The position numbers were made by a program, and so were the translations under genes. From assembly GCF_030409325.1 (NCBI RefSeq), contig NZ_JAUFPR010000003.1, positions 372,001 through 436,000 of the forward strand: a stretch of DNA of 64,000 bases, read 5' to 3'. Under the pieces are notes generated by a model that was not told the origin of the DNA, did no database searches, and was given only the letters and a program-made list of their open reading frames with translations. This document shows positions 43,202-51,029 of this stretch, piece after piece (within the stretch, counting starts at the first letter, position 1; each line of letters begins with the position of its first letter). Source of the DNA: Mucilaginibacter aquaedulcis. Lineage in GTDB: Bacteria > Bacteroidota > Bacteroidia > Sphingobacteriales > Sphingobacteriaceae.

Positions 43202-44926
43202 TTATTTAACTGTTAAATTGATGATACCGCTATTTCTGCTGCCCACAAAAGGATCCGTTCGCCAGGAGAAAAACAAGGCGTATGTACCTTTCTTTTGTGG
43301 AGCGGTAAGTGTAAATGTATAGTGGGTTTGCTCACCCGGTTTTAATGAAATATTATAAAAGTCTTCGGGAAAGGCTTGCGTACCTACCTGATCAAAACCT
43401 ACAAAAAAACAAGCCTCTACCGTAAGTGGATGTGTCATGTTCTTATTGCCGAAATTAACCGCAAAAGGGTAAGGATTGGTAATGGTTAAATTAAGGCTTT
43501 GCTTTTGTCCGGGAGCCAATGTGACAATCTTCAGATCAGCATCACATATTATCTTTTGATATGTACGGGTATCCTTAACCCAGCCACCGTACCATTTGCC
43601 GCTTGTGGTTATGCTATCGGTTGATACGCCAGGTGTTTTATCTACAGTAAGGTAATACACGTCTGTATGCTGCAGGCTATCCTCAAAGGGCCACATATCA
43701 AACTGGGTGGTACGGTAATAACGCGAATCATACCCGAACCCTTTTAATGAGTTGGTGTAAAAGCAATATTTGGATGGATTCTGATATTCATCACGCATGA
43801 TCACATAATGATCACCCGCTTTGGCTTGTACGGCCTTTGCCCAATCCTTAAAACCATAATAGCTGGCCAGCTGCCCGTTCTGCTTCAGGAAATCAAAGCC
43901 AGCTACCAGGCATAGCCTGAAGGCAACAATCAGCGCAATATTTACAATGGCTAAGCGGTAAAGCCATACAGGGGCAAACTCTTTTTGTTTAAGATTGATA
44001 AGCGCCAGCATAATCAGCGGCACAAACGCAATCAGCGTATAATGGGGCTGTACATTTACCTTTAAGGTGTTCAGGTAAAAGAAAATAAAAACACCCGCCG
44101 CGTTCACCATGAGGCAGCGCATAAAGGCATCCTGAATTTTAGCGGTAAATCCTTTATAAAATATAAACCAGCTGATGAGTGGCCCACCAATTAATAATTG
44201 AGCACCCAGGTAATTAAACCCGTAGGTAATATTAAAACCTCCGCCGTTGCGTTCAAACAAATTTAAGTTTACAGCCGGGAAGTTATGATGGTATTGCCAA
44301 ATGATGTGTGGCACAAACAACACCAGTGCCACCGCGGCTATTAAATAAAAAGAGCCGCGTTTTAACAGTTTTAAATTTGATAAAAGCGTAAAGCCTACAA
44401 GCAATATACCATGGTATTTGCTATACATAAGGCAGGCTACTATAATACCCAGTATCAATGCCAAAACCAAACTATCGCGATCAAGATACTGCTGATAAAA
44501 AAAGTAAAATAGCACCGCGAAGAAAAGCAGCGGAGCATCGGGTGTAGCGGTAAACCCATATACATGAAAAACAAGTATACCGGCTATTAAAAGGATAAAC
44601 CATTTGGCGCTAACCGCGTATCGCTGCAGCATAAGCCATATCAGGTATATAGCCGCTGTGCTTGATAGCAACGTGATCAATCGCGCTCCCAGTTCATTAT
44701 GTACCAGTAAATCGCCTATATGAATAAATACAGCCACCATGGGTGGGTGGTAGTAAAAGCCCCAATCCATCATTTTGGAGAAAACCCAGTAATAGGCTTC
44801 GTCGGCATGCAGCTCAAGGGTATAGGACTGCAATATGTTTAACGCGGTCCACAACAGCAAAAAATAAATAACGGGGCGACTGTATTTTACAGGATCATCC
44901 GGGTTATTTAAAGTGTTGTGCTGCAT
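43202..44926 (-). CDS. GT39-family membrane glycosyltransferase
   Basis: 574 residues, about 10-12 membrane helices. The first loop carries HADEAYYWVFSKMMDWGFYYHPPMVA, with the DEAYYW acidic motif of PMT_2/ArnT enzymes. The last 130 residues are a soluble beta-rich domain (VTLAPGQKQSLNLTITNPYPFAVNF). It is distinct from the 23-kb glycosyltransferase, which has WLDKPHF instead. It uses a lipid-linked sugar, acceptor unknown. Promoter TACCTTTG at 44951-44958. Confidence 0.85.
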   Translation of the reverse strand: MQHNTLNNPDDPVKYSRPVIYFLLLWTALNILQSYTLELHADEAYYWVFSKMMDWGFYYHPPMVAVFIHIGDLLVHNELGARLITLLSSTAAIYLIWLMLQRYAVSAKWFILLIAGILVFHVYGFTATPDAPLLFFAVLFYFFYQQYLDRDSLVLALILGIIVACLMYSKYHGILLVGFTLLSNLKLLKRGSFYLIAAVALVLFVPHIIWQYHHNFPAVNLNLFERNGGGFNITYGFNYLGAQLLIGGPLISWFIFYKGFTAKIQDAFMRCLMVNAAGVFIFFYLNTLKVNVQPHYTLIAFVPLIMLALINLKQKEFAPVWLYRLAIVNIALIVAFRLCLVAGFDFLKQNGQLASYYGFKDWAKAVQAKAGDHYVIMRDEYQNPSKYCFYTNSLKGFGYDSRYYRTTQFDMWPFEDSLQHTDVYYLTVDKTPGVSTDSITTSGKWYGGWVKDTRTYQKIICDADLKIVTLAPGQKQSLNLTITNPYPFAVNFGNKNMTHPLTVEACFFVGFDQVGTQAFPEDFYNISLKPGEQTHYTFTLTAPQKKGTYALFFSWRTDPFVGSRNSGIINLTVK

Positions 44927-44950
44927 TAATTACGTTAAAAATTGAATTGG

Positions 44951-44958
44951 CAAAGGTA
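44951..44958 (-). promoter_or_regulatory. -7 promoter element of the GT39 operon
   Basis: TACCTTTG then C on the minus strand, an exact match 25 bp before the ATG at 44926. Confidence 0.6.
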
Positions 44959-45044
44959 TGATAAAAGATATAAGGCATAAAGCCTTCGTAATCATCATTA
45001 AGTAAATTGATCAAATAATACCGGAATCTTCATTATTCAACAAA

Positions 45045-45072
45045 AAAGGCCTCCCTTTGCAAGGAGGCCTTT
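45045..45072 (-). terminator. Terminator of the ATP synthase operon
   Basis: AAAGGCCTCC / GGAGGCCTTT hairpin, followed on the minus strand by a T6 run, 20 bp after the atpG stop. Confidence 0.85.
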
Positions 45073-45092
45073 CATATAGTAAGTTGATAAAC

Positions 45093-45977
45093 TTAGTTTG
45101 ATGATAATGCCGCGGCACCACTTACAATCTCGGTAAGCTCGGTTGTGATGGCTGCCTGACGGGCCTGGTTATAGGCCAGTTTAAGTGCCTTTAACAAATC
45201 GCCGGCATTTTCTGTAGCCTTGTCCATCGCTGTCATACGGGCTCCATGCTCAGAAGCATTTGAATCCAATACGGCACGGTACAATTGTATCTTAATATTT
45301 TTAGGGATAAGCTGCTCCACAATTTCTTGTTGAGATGGCTCCAGGATGTAATCAACATTTGAAGCTTTTACCTCTTCCTCTTTTGCAGGTTTTGGCACCG
45401 GCAATAATTGCTCAGCAACTAAGTACTGAACGGCCGCGTTTCTGAAATGGTTATACACCAGTTCAACACGGTCATAATCGCCATTAACAAAACCTTGCAT
45501 AATGCTTTCGGTAATTTTTGAAGTATTTTCAAAGTTCAGGGCAAGGTACAGATCGTTATTGTTACCAATTACATTGTACTTGCGGCGTTGATAATACTCC
45601 TGGCTTTTTTTACCAATAGCTACTATAGATACATTACCCGCGGCCAATTGCTTACTGTACTTTTCGGCAATAAGGTTGTTGGCTGTTTTAATAACGTTGG
45701 TATTAAAAGCACCAGCCAAACCACGGTTTGATGATACTACAATCACCAATACACGTACCGGCTCACGTTCCTGCAAATATGGAGATGAACCATCTTCTAA
45801 ACTTTGCGAAAGATTTGAAAGCAACTCTTTCAGTTTAGTAGCGTAAGGGCGCAATTGTATAATAGCATTAGTAGCACGTTTCAACTTAGCCGCCGAAACC
45901 ATTTTCATGGCCTTGGTGATCTGCTGCGTTGATGATACTGATGATATCCTGTTTCTTACTTCTTTTAAATTAGCCAT
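45093..45977 (-). CDS. atpG: F-ATP synthase gamma subunit
   Basis: 294 residues. Central rotor stalk subunit linking the c-ring to the alpha/beta hexamer. N-terminal coiled coil LKEVRNRISSVSSTQQITKAMKMVSAAKL (residues 3-31) and the matching C-terminal coil SEHGARMTAMDKATENAGDLLKAL, ending in the ITTELTEIVSGAAAL block. Last gene of the operon, separated from atpA by a 157-bp gap carrying a word array. Confidence 0.97.
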   Translation of the reverse strand: MANLKEVRNRISSVSSTQQITKAMKMVSAAKLKRATNAIIQLRPYATKLKELLSNLSQSLEDGSSPYLQEREPVRVLVIVVSSNRGLAGAFNTNVIKTANNLIAEKYSKQLAAGNVSIVAIGKKSQEYYQRRKYNVIGNNNDLYLALNFENTSKITESIMQGFVNGDYDRVELVYNHFRNAAVQYLVAEQLLPVPKPAKEEEVKASNVDYILEPSQQEIVEQLIPKNIKIQLYRAVLDSNASEHGARMTAMDKATENAGDLLKALKLAYNQARQAAITTELTEIVSGAAALSSN

Positions 45978-45988
45978 TCTTTTTCTTT

Positions 45989-46132
45989 AGTATCAAGTAT
46001 TGAGTATCAAGTATCAAAATTTTGTACCTGAACACCTTTACTAATGGTACCTATATCTGGTATCAAGTTTTGAGTATCAAGCATCGAGATCTTTTTGGTC
46101 CTGATACTTGATACTAACTACTTGATACTACT
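45989..46132. repeat. Heptad word array AGTATCA, inverted set (atpG/atpA gap)
   Basis: Left: AGTATCA, AGTATTG, AGTATCA, AGTATCA. Middle (46060): GGTATCA, AGTTTTG, AGTATCA, AGCATCG. Right (46102): TGATACT, TGATACT, AACTACT, TGATACT, the complement. Strict 7-nt period. It sits inside the ATP synthase operon. Confidence 0.8.
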
Positions 46133-46134
46133 AA

Positions 46135-47709
46135 TTAATATTTTCCAGCCAGGTCTTTAGCTACTGTTTCCAGTACGCCGGTTATCTGATCGTCAAATTT
46201 ACCTGCTTTAAGGGCAGCTAACACCTCTGGGTGACGAGCCTCTAACTGGTCGGTAAATTCTGTTTCAAATTTCCTGATGTCTTTTACCGGTACGTTACGC
46301 ATTAAGTTTTTAGTACCTAAGTAAATGATAGCAACTTGTTTTTCAACAGTTACAGGTGAGTACTGACCTTGTTTCAGGATCTCTACGTTACGCACACCTT
46401 TATCCAACACGTTTTTGGTTGAAGCGTCAAGATCTGAACCGAATTTAGAGAACGCCTCTAACTCGCGGTATTGAGCCTGGTCAAGCTTCAGGGTACCTGC
46501 TACCTTTTTCATTGATTTGATCTGCGCGTTACCACCTACACGTGATACAGAGATACCTACGTTGATAGCCGGACGAACACCCGCGTTAAACAGGTTTGAT
46601 TCCAGGAATATTTGACCATCGGTAATAGAGATCACATTGGTTGGGATGTAAGCAGATACGTCACCAGCTTGTGTTTCAATGATAGGAAGTGCGGTTAATG
46701 AACCACCACCTTTTACGATACCTCTGATAGATTCCGGAAGATCGTTCATTTGCTGAGCGATAGAATCGTTAGAGTTGATCTTAGCGGCACGCTCTAATAA
46801 ACGGCTGTGCAGGTAAAATACGTCACCAGGGTAAGCCTCACGACCCGGTGGACGACGTAATAATAGCGATACCTCACGGTAAGCAACAGCTTGTTTTGAC
46901 AAGTCATCATAGATGATCAAAGCAGGTCTTCCGGTATCACGGAAATACTCACCGATAGCGGCACCGGCAAACGGAGCAAAGAACTGCATGGTTGCAGAAT
47001 CTGAAGCGTTTGCTGCTACAATGATAGAATATGGCATAGCGCCGTTTTCTTCCAGTGTACGTACAATGTTTGCTACTGTAGATGCTTTTTGACCGCAAGC
47101 TACATATATACAGATAACCGGTTTGCCGGCATCATAAAATTCTTTTTGGTTGATGATGGTATCGATACAAACAGCGGTTTTACCGGTTTGGCGGTCACCA
47201 ATTACCAGCTCACGTTGTCCGCGGCCAATTGGGATCATCGCGTCGATAGCTTTGATACCTGTTTGTAATGGCTCGGTTACCGGCTGGCGATAGATAACAC
47301 CTGGTGCTTTACGCTCCAATGGCATTTCGTAAGTATCGCCGGTGATTGGGCCTTTACCATCAATTGGGTTACCCAGGGTGTCAACAACACGGCCAAGCAT
47401 ACCTTCGCCTACGTTGATTGATGCAATACGGTTGGTACGTTTTACAGTATCACCTTCTTTAATATCGTCAGATTTGCCTAACAATACCACACCCACGTTA
47501 TCCTCTTCAAGGTTAAGTACGATACCTTGCAGGCCTGTTCCAAATTCAACAAGCTCGCCTGATTGTACTTTTGTTAATCCGTAAACCCGTGCAATACCGT
47601 CACCAACTTGCAGTACGGTACCCACTTCTTCTAATTCAGATTCTGACTTGAAGCCTGCCAACTGCTGACGCAAAATTGCTGATACTTCGTCTGGTCTAAC
47701 CTCTACCAT
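46135..47709 (-). CDS. atpA: F-ATP synthase alpha subunit
   Basis: 524 residues. Non-catalytic nucleotide subunit of F1. Walker A GDRQTGKT (171-178), the downstream ALIIYDDLSKQAVAYRE Walker B/DELSEED-like region and LLLRRPPGREAYPGDVFYLHSRLLERAA. N-terminal beta-barrel and C-terminal helical domains are of normal length. Gap of 39 bp to atpH. Confidence 0.98.
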   Translation of the reverse strand: MVEVRPDEVSAILRQQLAGFKSESELEEVGTVLQVGDGIARVYGLTKVQSGELVEFGTGLQGIVLNLEEDNVGVVLLGKSDDIKEGDTVKRTNRIASINVGEGMLGRVVDTLGNPIDGKGPITGDTYEMPLERKAPGVIYRQPVTEPLQTGIKAIDAMIPIGRGQRELVIGDRQTGKTAVCIDTIINQKEFYDAGKPVICIYVACGQKASTVANIVRTLEENGAMPYSIIVAANASDSATMQFFAPFAGAAIGEYFRDTGRPALIIYDDLSKQAVAYREVSLLLRRPPGREAYPGDVFYLHSRLLERAAKINSNDSIAQQMNDLPESIRGIVKGGGSLTALPIIETQAGDVSAYIPTNVISITDGQIFLESNLFNAGVRPAINVGISVSRVGGNAQIKSMKKVAGTLKLDQAQYRELEAFSKFGSDLDASTKNVLDKGVRNVEILKQGQYSPVTVEKQVAIIYLGTKNLMRNVPVKDIRKFETEFTDQLEARHPEVLAALKAGKFDDQITGVLETVAKDLAGKY

Positions 47710-47748
47710 CTTTTTTAATTTTATTTAGAGTTTTAGTTTTTATATAAA

Positions 47749-48294
47749 TTATGCTGCCGTCCCGGCAAATTCTTTTTGTAATTTTTTAAGGCTTCCCAAT
47801 ACACTGGTGTCCATTTGTGTGCTACCCACGGTAAGCACAAAACCACCAATTAATGAAGCATCAACCTTTGCTGTAAGCTCAACTGTACCACCAATAGCTT
47901 TTTGAACCTCGGCTATGATAACTTTTTCGTTAGCTGCCGATAATGGCGAAGCTGATGTTACGGTAGCCTTAGTGATGTGCTTTTTAATGTTATACAGGTT
48001 AACGTATTCGTAAGCGGTAGCGTACAATACTTCACCACGGCCTTTATCAATCATTAACTTAAAAAAGGATATGGTTACTTTGTTCACCTTGTTTAAAAAT
48101 ACTTCATCAAGTATTTTTATTTTTTTAACCTGGGCAATAACAGGATTACTTAAAACAGCCTTAAGCTCAGGATTAGCCTTAAGGGTATGTATAAAAAGCT
48201 CCATATCAGTTTTGATCACATCAACAACATTTTGTTCCTGTGCAAGATCAATAAGTGATTTGGCGTACCTGGCTCCTACTGTTAATTCTGACAT
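47749..48294 (-). CDS. atpH: F-ATP synthase delta subunit
   Basis: 181 residues. Peripheral-stalk subunit that joins subunit b to the alpha N-termini. It shows the OSCP/delta pattern: RYAKSLIDLAQEQN at 8-21, ISFFKLMIDKGRGEVL in the middle, and the C-terminal KVDASLIGGFVLTVGSTQMDTSVLGSLKKL. A 112-bp gap with a word array separates it from atpF. Confidence 0.95.
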   Translation of the reverse strand: MSELTVGARYAKSLIDLAQEQNVVDVIKTDMELFIHTLKANPELKAVLSNPVIAQVKKIKILDEVFLNKVNKVTISFFKLMIDKGRGEVLYATAYEYVNLYNIKKHITKATVTSASPLSAANEKVIIAEVQKAIGGTVELTAKVDASLIGGFVLTVGSTQMDTSVLGSLKKLQKEFAGTAA

Positions 48295-48302
48295 ATCGTT
48301 TT

Positions 48303-48413
48303 TATTTGGGAGTTGGGATTTTTGATTCCGGATTTGTTAAGCCGATTGATTTTAATCTGTTTAATTAATTATAAATCCGAAATCTAAATTCCGAAATCCG
48401 AAATCATTATAAT
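48303..48413. repeat. Heptad word array AATCCGA/ATTTCGG, inverted pair (atpH/atpF gap)
   Basis: The right arm, AATCCGA, AATCTAA, ATTCCGA, AATCCGA, AATC (48372-48404), is complementary to the left arm TTGGGATTTTTGATTCCGG. It fills the gap inside the ATP synthase operon. Confidence 0.7.
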
Positions 48414-48898
48414 TTTACTTCCTTTAATAGCTGGGCAACCAGTTCGTCCTGGCTTTTTTGATCTTCAAGTTGTTTTTGCAACAGCTTTTCAGCAATCTGT
48501 ATTGATAAGGTAGCTACCTGGTTTTTAACATCAGCCATAGCAATAGCTTTCTGATTGTTAATTTCAACACGGGCAAGCTCAATCATGCGGGCGCCTTCTT
48601 TGTGTGCTATTTCTTTAGCATCGGCTATCATTTGGTCTTTTACCTTTTTAGCTTCATGCAGGATCAGATCACGCTCGGCACGGGCTTGTTTAATTAACGA
48701 TTCGTTTTCGCCGGTTAAACGTGACATTTCTTCTTTAGCCGCTTCAGCCTTCAGTAACGCATCTTCAATTGACTTTTCACGGTCATTGATAGCGCTCATG
48801 ATCGGTTTCCAGGCAAATGCTTTCAGTAAAACAAGTAGTATTAAAAAAGTGATCGTGGTCCAGGCAACCAAACCCCATTCCGGTGTAACTAATTCCAT
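48407..48898 (-). CDS. atpF: F-ATP synthase subunit b
   Basis: 163 residues. One N-terminal membrane helix (TTITFLILLVLLKAFAWKPIM, about 14-34), then a long charged coiled coil (REKSIEDALLKAEAAKEEMSRL onward) to the end, forming the peripheral stator stalk. It ends at the delta-contact region. One b gene only (no b'). Confidence 0.95.
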   Translation of the reverse strand: MELVTPEWGLVAWTTITFLILLVLLKAFAWKPIMSAINDREKSIEDALLKAEAAKEEMSRLTGENESLIKQARAERDLILHEAKKVKDQMIADAKEIAHKEGARMIELARVEINNQKAIAMADVKNQVATLSIQIAEKLLQKQLEDQKSQDELVAQLLKEVKL

Positions 48899-48996
48899 TT
48901 TTTGTTAACCTTATATATTTATATCAGTGAATCTTCAATTAAAAACCACGGTGCAACCAATCGTTGCACACATGGTTTCTTTTCTTGAGGTAATAA

Positions 48997-49206
48997 TTAT
49001 TTATTACCTAACAAAGCTACAATCACACCAAACAATGCAACACCTTCTACAAGGGCTGCAGCGATGATCATGGCTGTTTGAATTTTACCAGCTGCTTCTG
49101 GCTGACGGCTAATACCTTCCATGGCTTTGCCACCAATTTGTCCGATACCGATACCAGCACCGATAACTGCTAAACCTGCACCTAACGCAGCAATACTTCC
49201 AGTCAT
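48997..49206 (-). CDS. atpE: F-ATP synthase subunit c
   Basis: 69 residues, two membrane helices joined by the RQPEA loop (34-38). The ion-binding carboxylate is Glu54 in AAALVEGVALFG. The residues that chelate Na+ in Na+ c-rings (Gln32 and Ser66 in Ilyobacter) align with Ile and Gly, so proton coupling is expected. The first helix has the Gly-rich AGIGIGQIGGK packing motif. Confidence 0.97.
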   Translation of the reverse strand: MTGSIAALGAGLAVIGAGIGIGQIGGKAMEGISRQPEAAGKIQTAMIIAAALVEGVALFGVIVALLGNK

Positions 49207-49251
49207 GTTTTTAAATTTAAAAGTTAATATAGTGTTATTATAAAATACAAA

Positions 49252-50331
49252 TTAATGATGGTGCTCTTCAACAGCACTGCCTATAAACAATGCCATAAGC
49301 ATAGTGAATATAAAGGCCTGTAAAAACGCAACCAAAAGCTCAAGCACATCAATAAACAAAGTAAATGCTACTGATACCGGAGCTATACCCAGCGTTTGGA
49401 AAATAAATATTAAAGATATTAAAGCAATAACAATTACGTGGCCTGCCATAATGTTGGCAAACAAACGCACCATTAACGCAAATGGCTTTGAAATGATACC
49501 GGCAAGCTCTACCACCCACATAATAGGATATAACCAAAATGGTACATCAGGAGCAAAGATATGTTTCCAGTAGTATTTATTACCGTTCACATTAACCACT
49601 ATCAGGGTTATAACAGCCAATACAAATGTTACAGCTATATTTCCGGTTACGTTTGAACCTCCCGGGAAAAACGGAACCATACCGATCAGGTTATTGATCA
49701 GAATAAAGAAAAACACGGTTAACAGCAACGGCATAAAGCGCTGGTATTTGTAACCAATGTTAGGCAAGGCCACATCATCCCTGATAAACAGGATCACCGG
49801 CTCAAGCAATGACTGCAATCCTTTAGGGGCTTTACCTTCGCGTTTTTTGTAAGCAGAGGCTACACTAAAGAAAATAATGAACAGTAACAGTACCGACATC
49901 CACATAGAAGCAACGTTCTTGGTTATTGAAAAATCAATAAGACCGGCGCTTTCGTCAATGGTTTTATCTTCACCTGTAACTGCTTTTATTTTGTCTTTAA
50001 TCAGCGCATACTTATAGTACTTTCCCTGATAAACTTTTTCACCTTCTTCAAATTGTTCTGATGAAAAAATTTCCAGACCTTTATTGGTATAAAGAATCAC
50101 TGGCAACGGGAAGGCGATATGCCCACCTACGTGAAAATAATGTGAATCGCCGATGTGCTCAAGTATGGTAGCACTTGGATCAAACTTTTCCGCTTCCTTG
50201 CTTTCTACAGCAATTTCCTGCGTTTTTTGTTCTTGTACGGCGAAGGCCTTGTAGGTGAAAAGCAATGAAAAAATGCTTAAAACTACGCTCAGGGTTATTT
50301 TTTTTGAGTTCAAAATGTGGCTAAAATCCAT
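49252..50331 (-). CDS. atpB: F-ATP synthase subunit a with long N-terminal extension
   Basis: 359 residues, about 90 more than the E. coli subunit. The first 32 resemble a signal peptide (ITLSVVLSIFSLLFTYKAFA) followed by a soluble stretch to about 140, a feature known in Bacteroidota. The conserved core (from about 140) includes the essential Arg289 in MVRLFANIMAGH and the C-terminal helix VAFLQAFIFTMLMALFIGSAVEEHHH. It forms the proton half-channels against the c-ring. Confidence 0.96.
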   Translation of the reverse strand: MDFSHILNSKKITLSVVLSIFSLLFTYKAFAVQEQKTQEIAVESKEAEKFDPSATILEHIGDSHYFHVGGHIAFPLPVILYTNKGLEIFSSEQFEEGEKVYQGKYYKYALIKDKIKAVTGEDKTIDESAGLIDFSITKNVASMWMSVLLLFIIFFSVASAYKKREGKAPKGLQSLLEPVILFIRDDVALPNIGYKYQRFMPLLLTVFFFILINNLIGMVPFFPGGSNVTGNIAVTFVLAVITLIVVNVNGNKYYWKHIFAPDVPFWLYPIMWVVELAGIISKPFALMVRLFANIMAGHVIVIALISLIFIFQTLGIAPVSVAFTLFIDVLELLVAFLQAFIFTMLMALFIGSAVEEHHH

Positions 50332-50345
50332 TAATTGCGAGATTC

Positions 50346-50732
50346 TTACTTTAAATTTTGGTTGCGCAAGTTACATAACAAACCATAAATTTCAAAGGCC
50401 ATATTCAAGAAATATACATAAAAAAAATCGGCCGCGAAAACATACTTATTTACCCTGATTTTTAAAAGAAAAACCAAAGCAAAAATCATACTGGCTAATA
50501 TTTTAACCGTAGTGGCTGCCAAAAACGCCTGCACATACATTTCGGCATTAATTTTAGCCACCATTAAAATAGATGTTACTGTTAAAAATGTTAATCCGGA
50601 GATAAAAAAGAACAACAGCCAAAACTTTGGCACCAGCCAATCTGCATGGCCTGTATAAACTAATGCCAACGGCGGCACAGCTGTAATTACAACAAAAAAC
50701 AAATACGAGACTAAGGTAGACGGTTGTTTCAA
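50346..50732 (-). CDS. Four-TM protein of the ATP synthase operon, TTG start
   Basis: 128 residues with about four membrane helices and no recognised motif (VSYLFFVVITAVPPLALVY, KFWLLFFFISGLTFLTVTSI, AFLAATTVKILASMIFALVF, FFYVYFLNMAFEIYGLL). The TTG at 50730-50732 overlaps the atpI TGA (TTGA), which fits translational coupling; a longer frame to 50804 would run through atpI. A protein of this kind commonly sits between atpI and atpB in Bacteroidota. It may assist assembly like AtpI; function unknown. Confidence 0.75.
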   Translation of the reverse strand: MKQPSTLVSYLFFVVITAVPPLALVYTGHADWLVPKFWLLFFFISGLTFLTVTSILMVAKINAEMYVQAFLAATTVKILASMIFALVFLLKIRVNKYVFAADFFYVYFLNMAFEIYGLLCNLRNQNLK

Positions 50733-50959
50733 TTTTTTACAGATCTGATAACAATATACATTGCAATAAAAACTCCCACCAATGACAATACTGCTGTTAC
50801 CCATTTTACCTGGTGACCGGCAGCTTCATCAATTTTATAGCCGCCAAAAGCAAACAGCCCGATGATCACAACCATCTGAAAACCTATGCTGCTATATTTG
50901 GCATAACTGTTTATCTGACTGCCCCTGTCAGAATCGTCCTGCTGTTCATTTTTTGACAT
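50729..50959 (-). CDS. atpI: AtpZ/AtpI-family protein
   Basis: 76 residues from the ATG at 50959 (a TTG two codons earlier overlaps the promoter). Two helices: YSSIGFQMVVIIGLFAFGGYKID and WVTAVLSLVGVFIAMYIVIRSV, typical of AtpI/AtpZ, which help c-ring assembly or Mg2+ supply. First gene of the atp operon. The TAAATTTG element ends 3 nt before the ATG, so the operon transcript may be leaderless. Confidence 0.85.
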   Translation of the reverse strand: MSKNEQQDDSDRGSQINSYAKYSSIGFQMVVIIGLFAFGGYKIDEAAGHQVKWVTAVLSLVGVFIAMYIVIRSVKN

Positions 50960-50962
50960 GCG

Positions 50963-50970
50963 CAAATTTA
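50963..50970 (-). promoter_or_regulatory. -7 promoter element of the atp operon
   Basis: TAAATTTG on the minus strand, an exact TAnnTTTG match, 3 nt upstream of the atpI ATG. Confidence 0.6.
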
Positions 50971-51029
50971 TTAAACCTATTGTATAATCTTTAGTATTTT
51001 AGCAATGCTTTTAAAACCAATAACTTATT

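Noticed and set aside
45989..46132. CRISPR-like array in the ATP synthase operon
   Set aside because: Repeat units are 7 nt without spacers, so this is not a CRISPR array.
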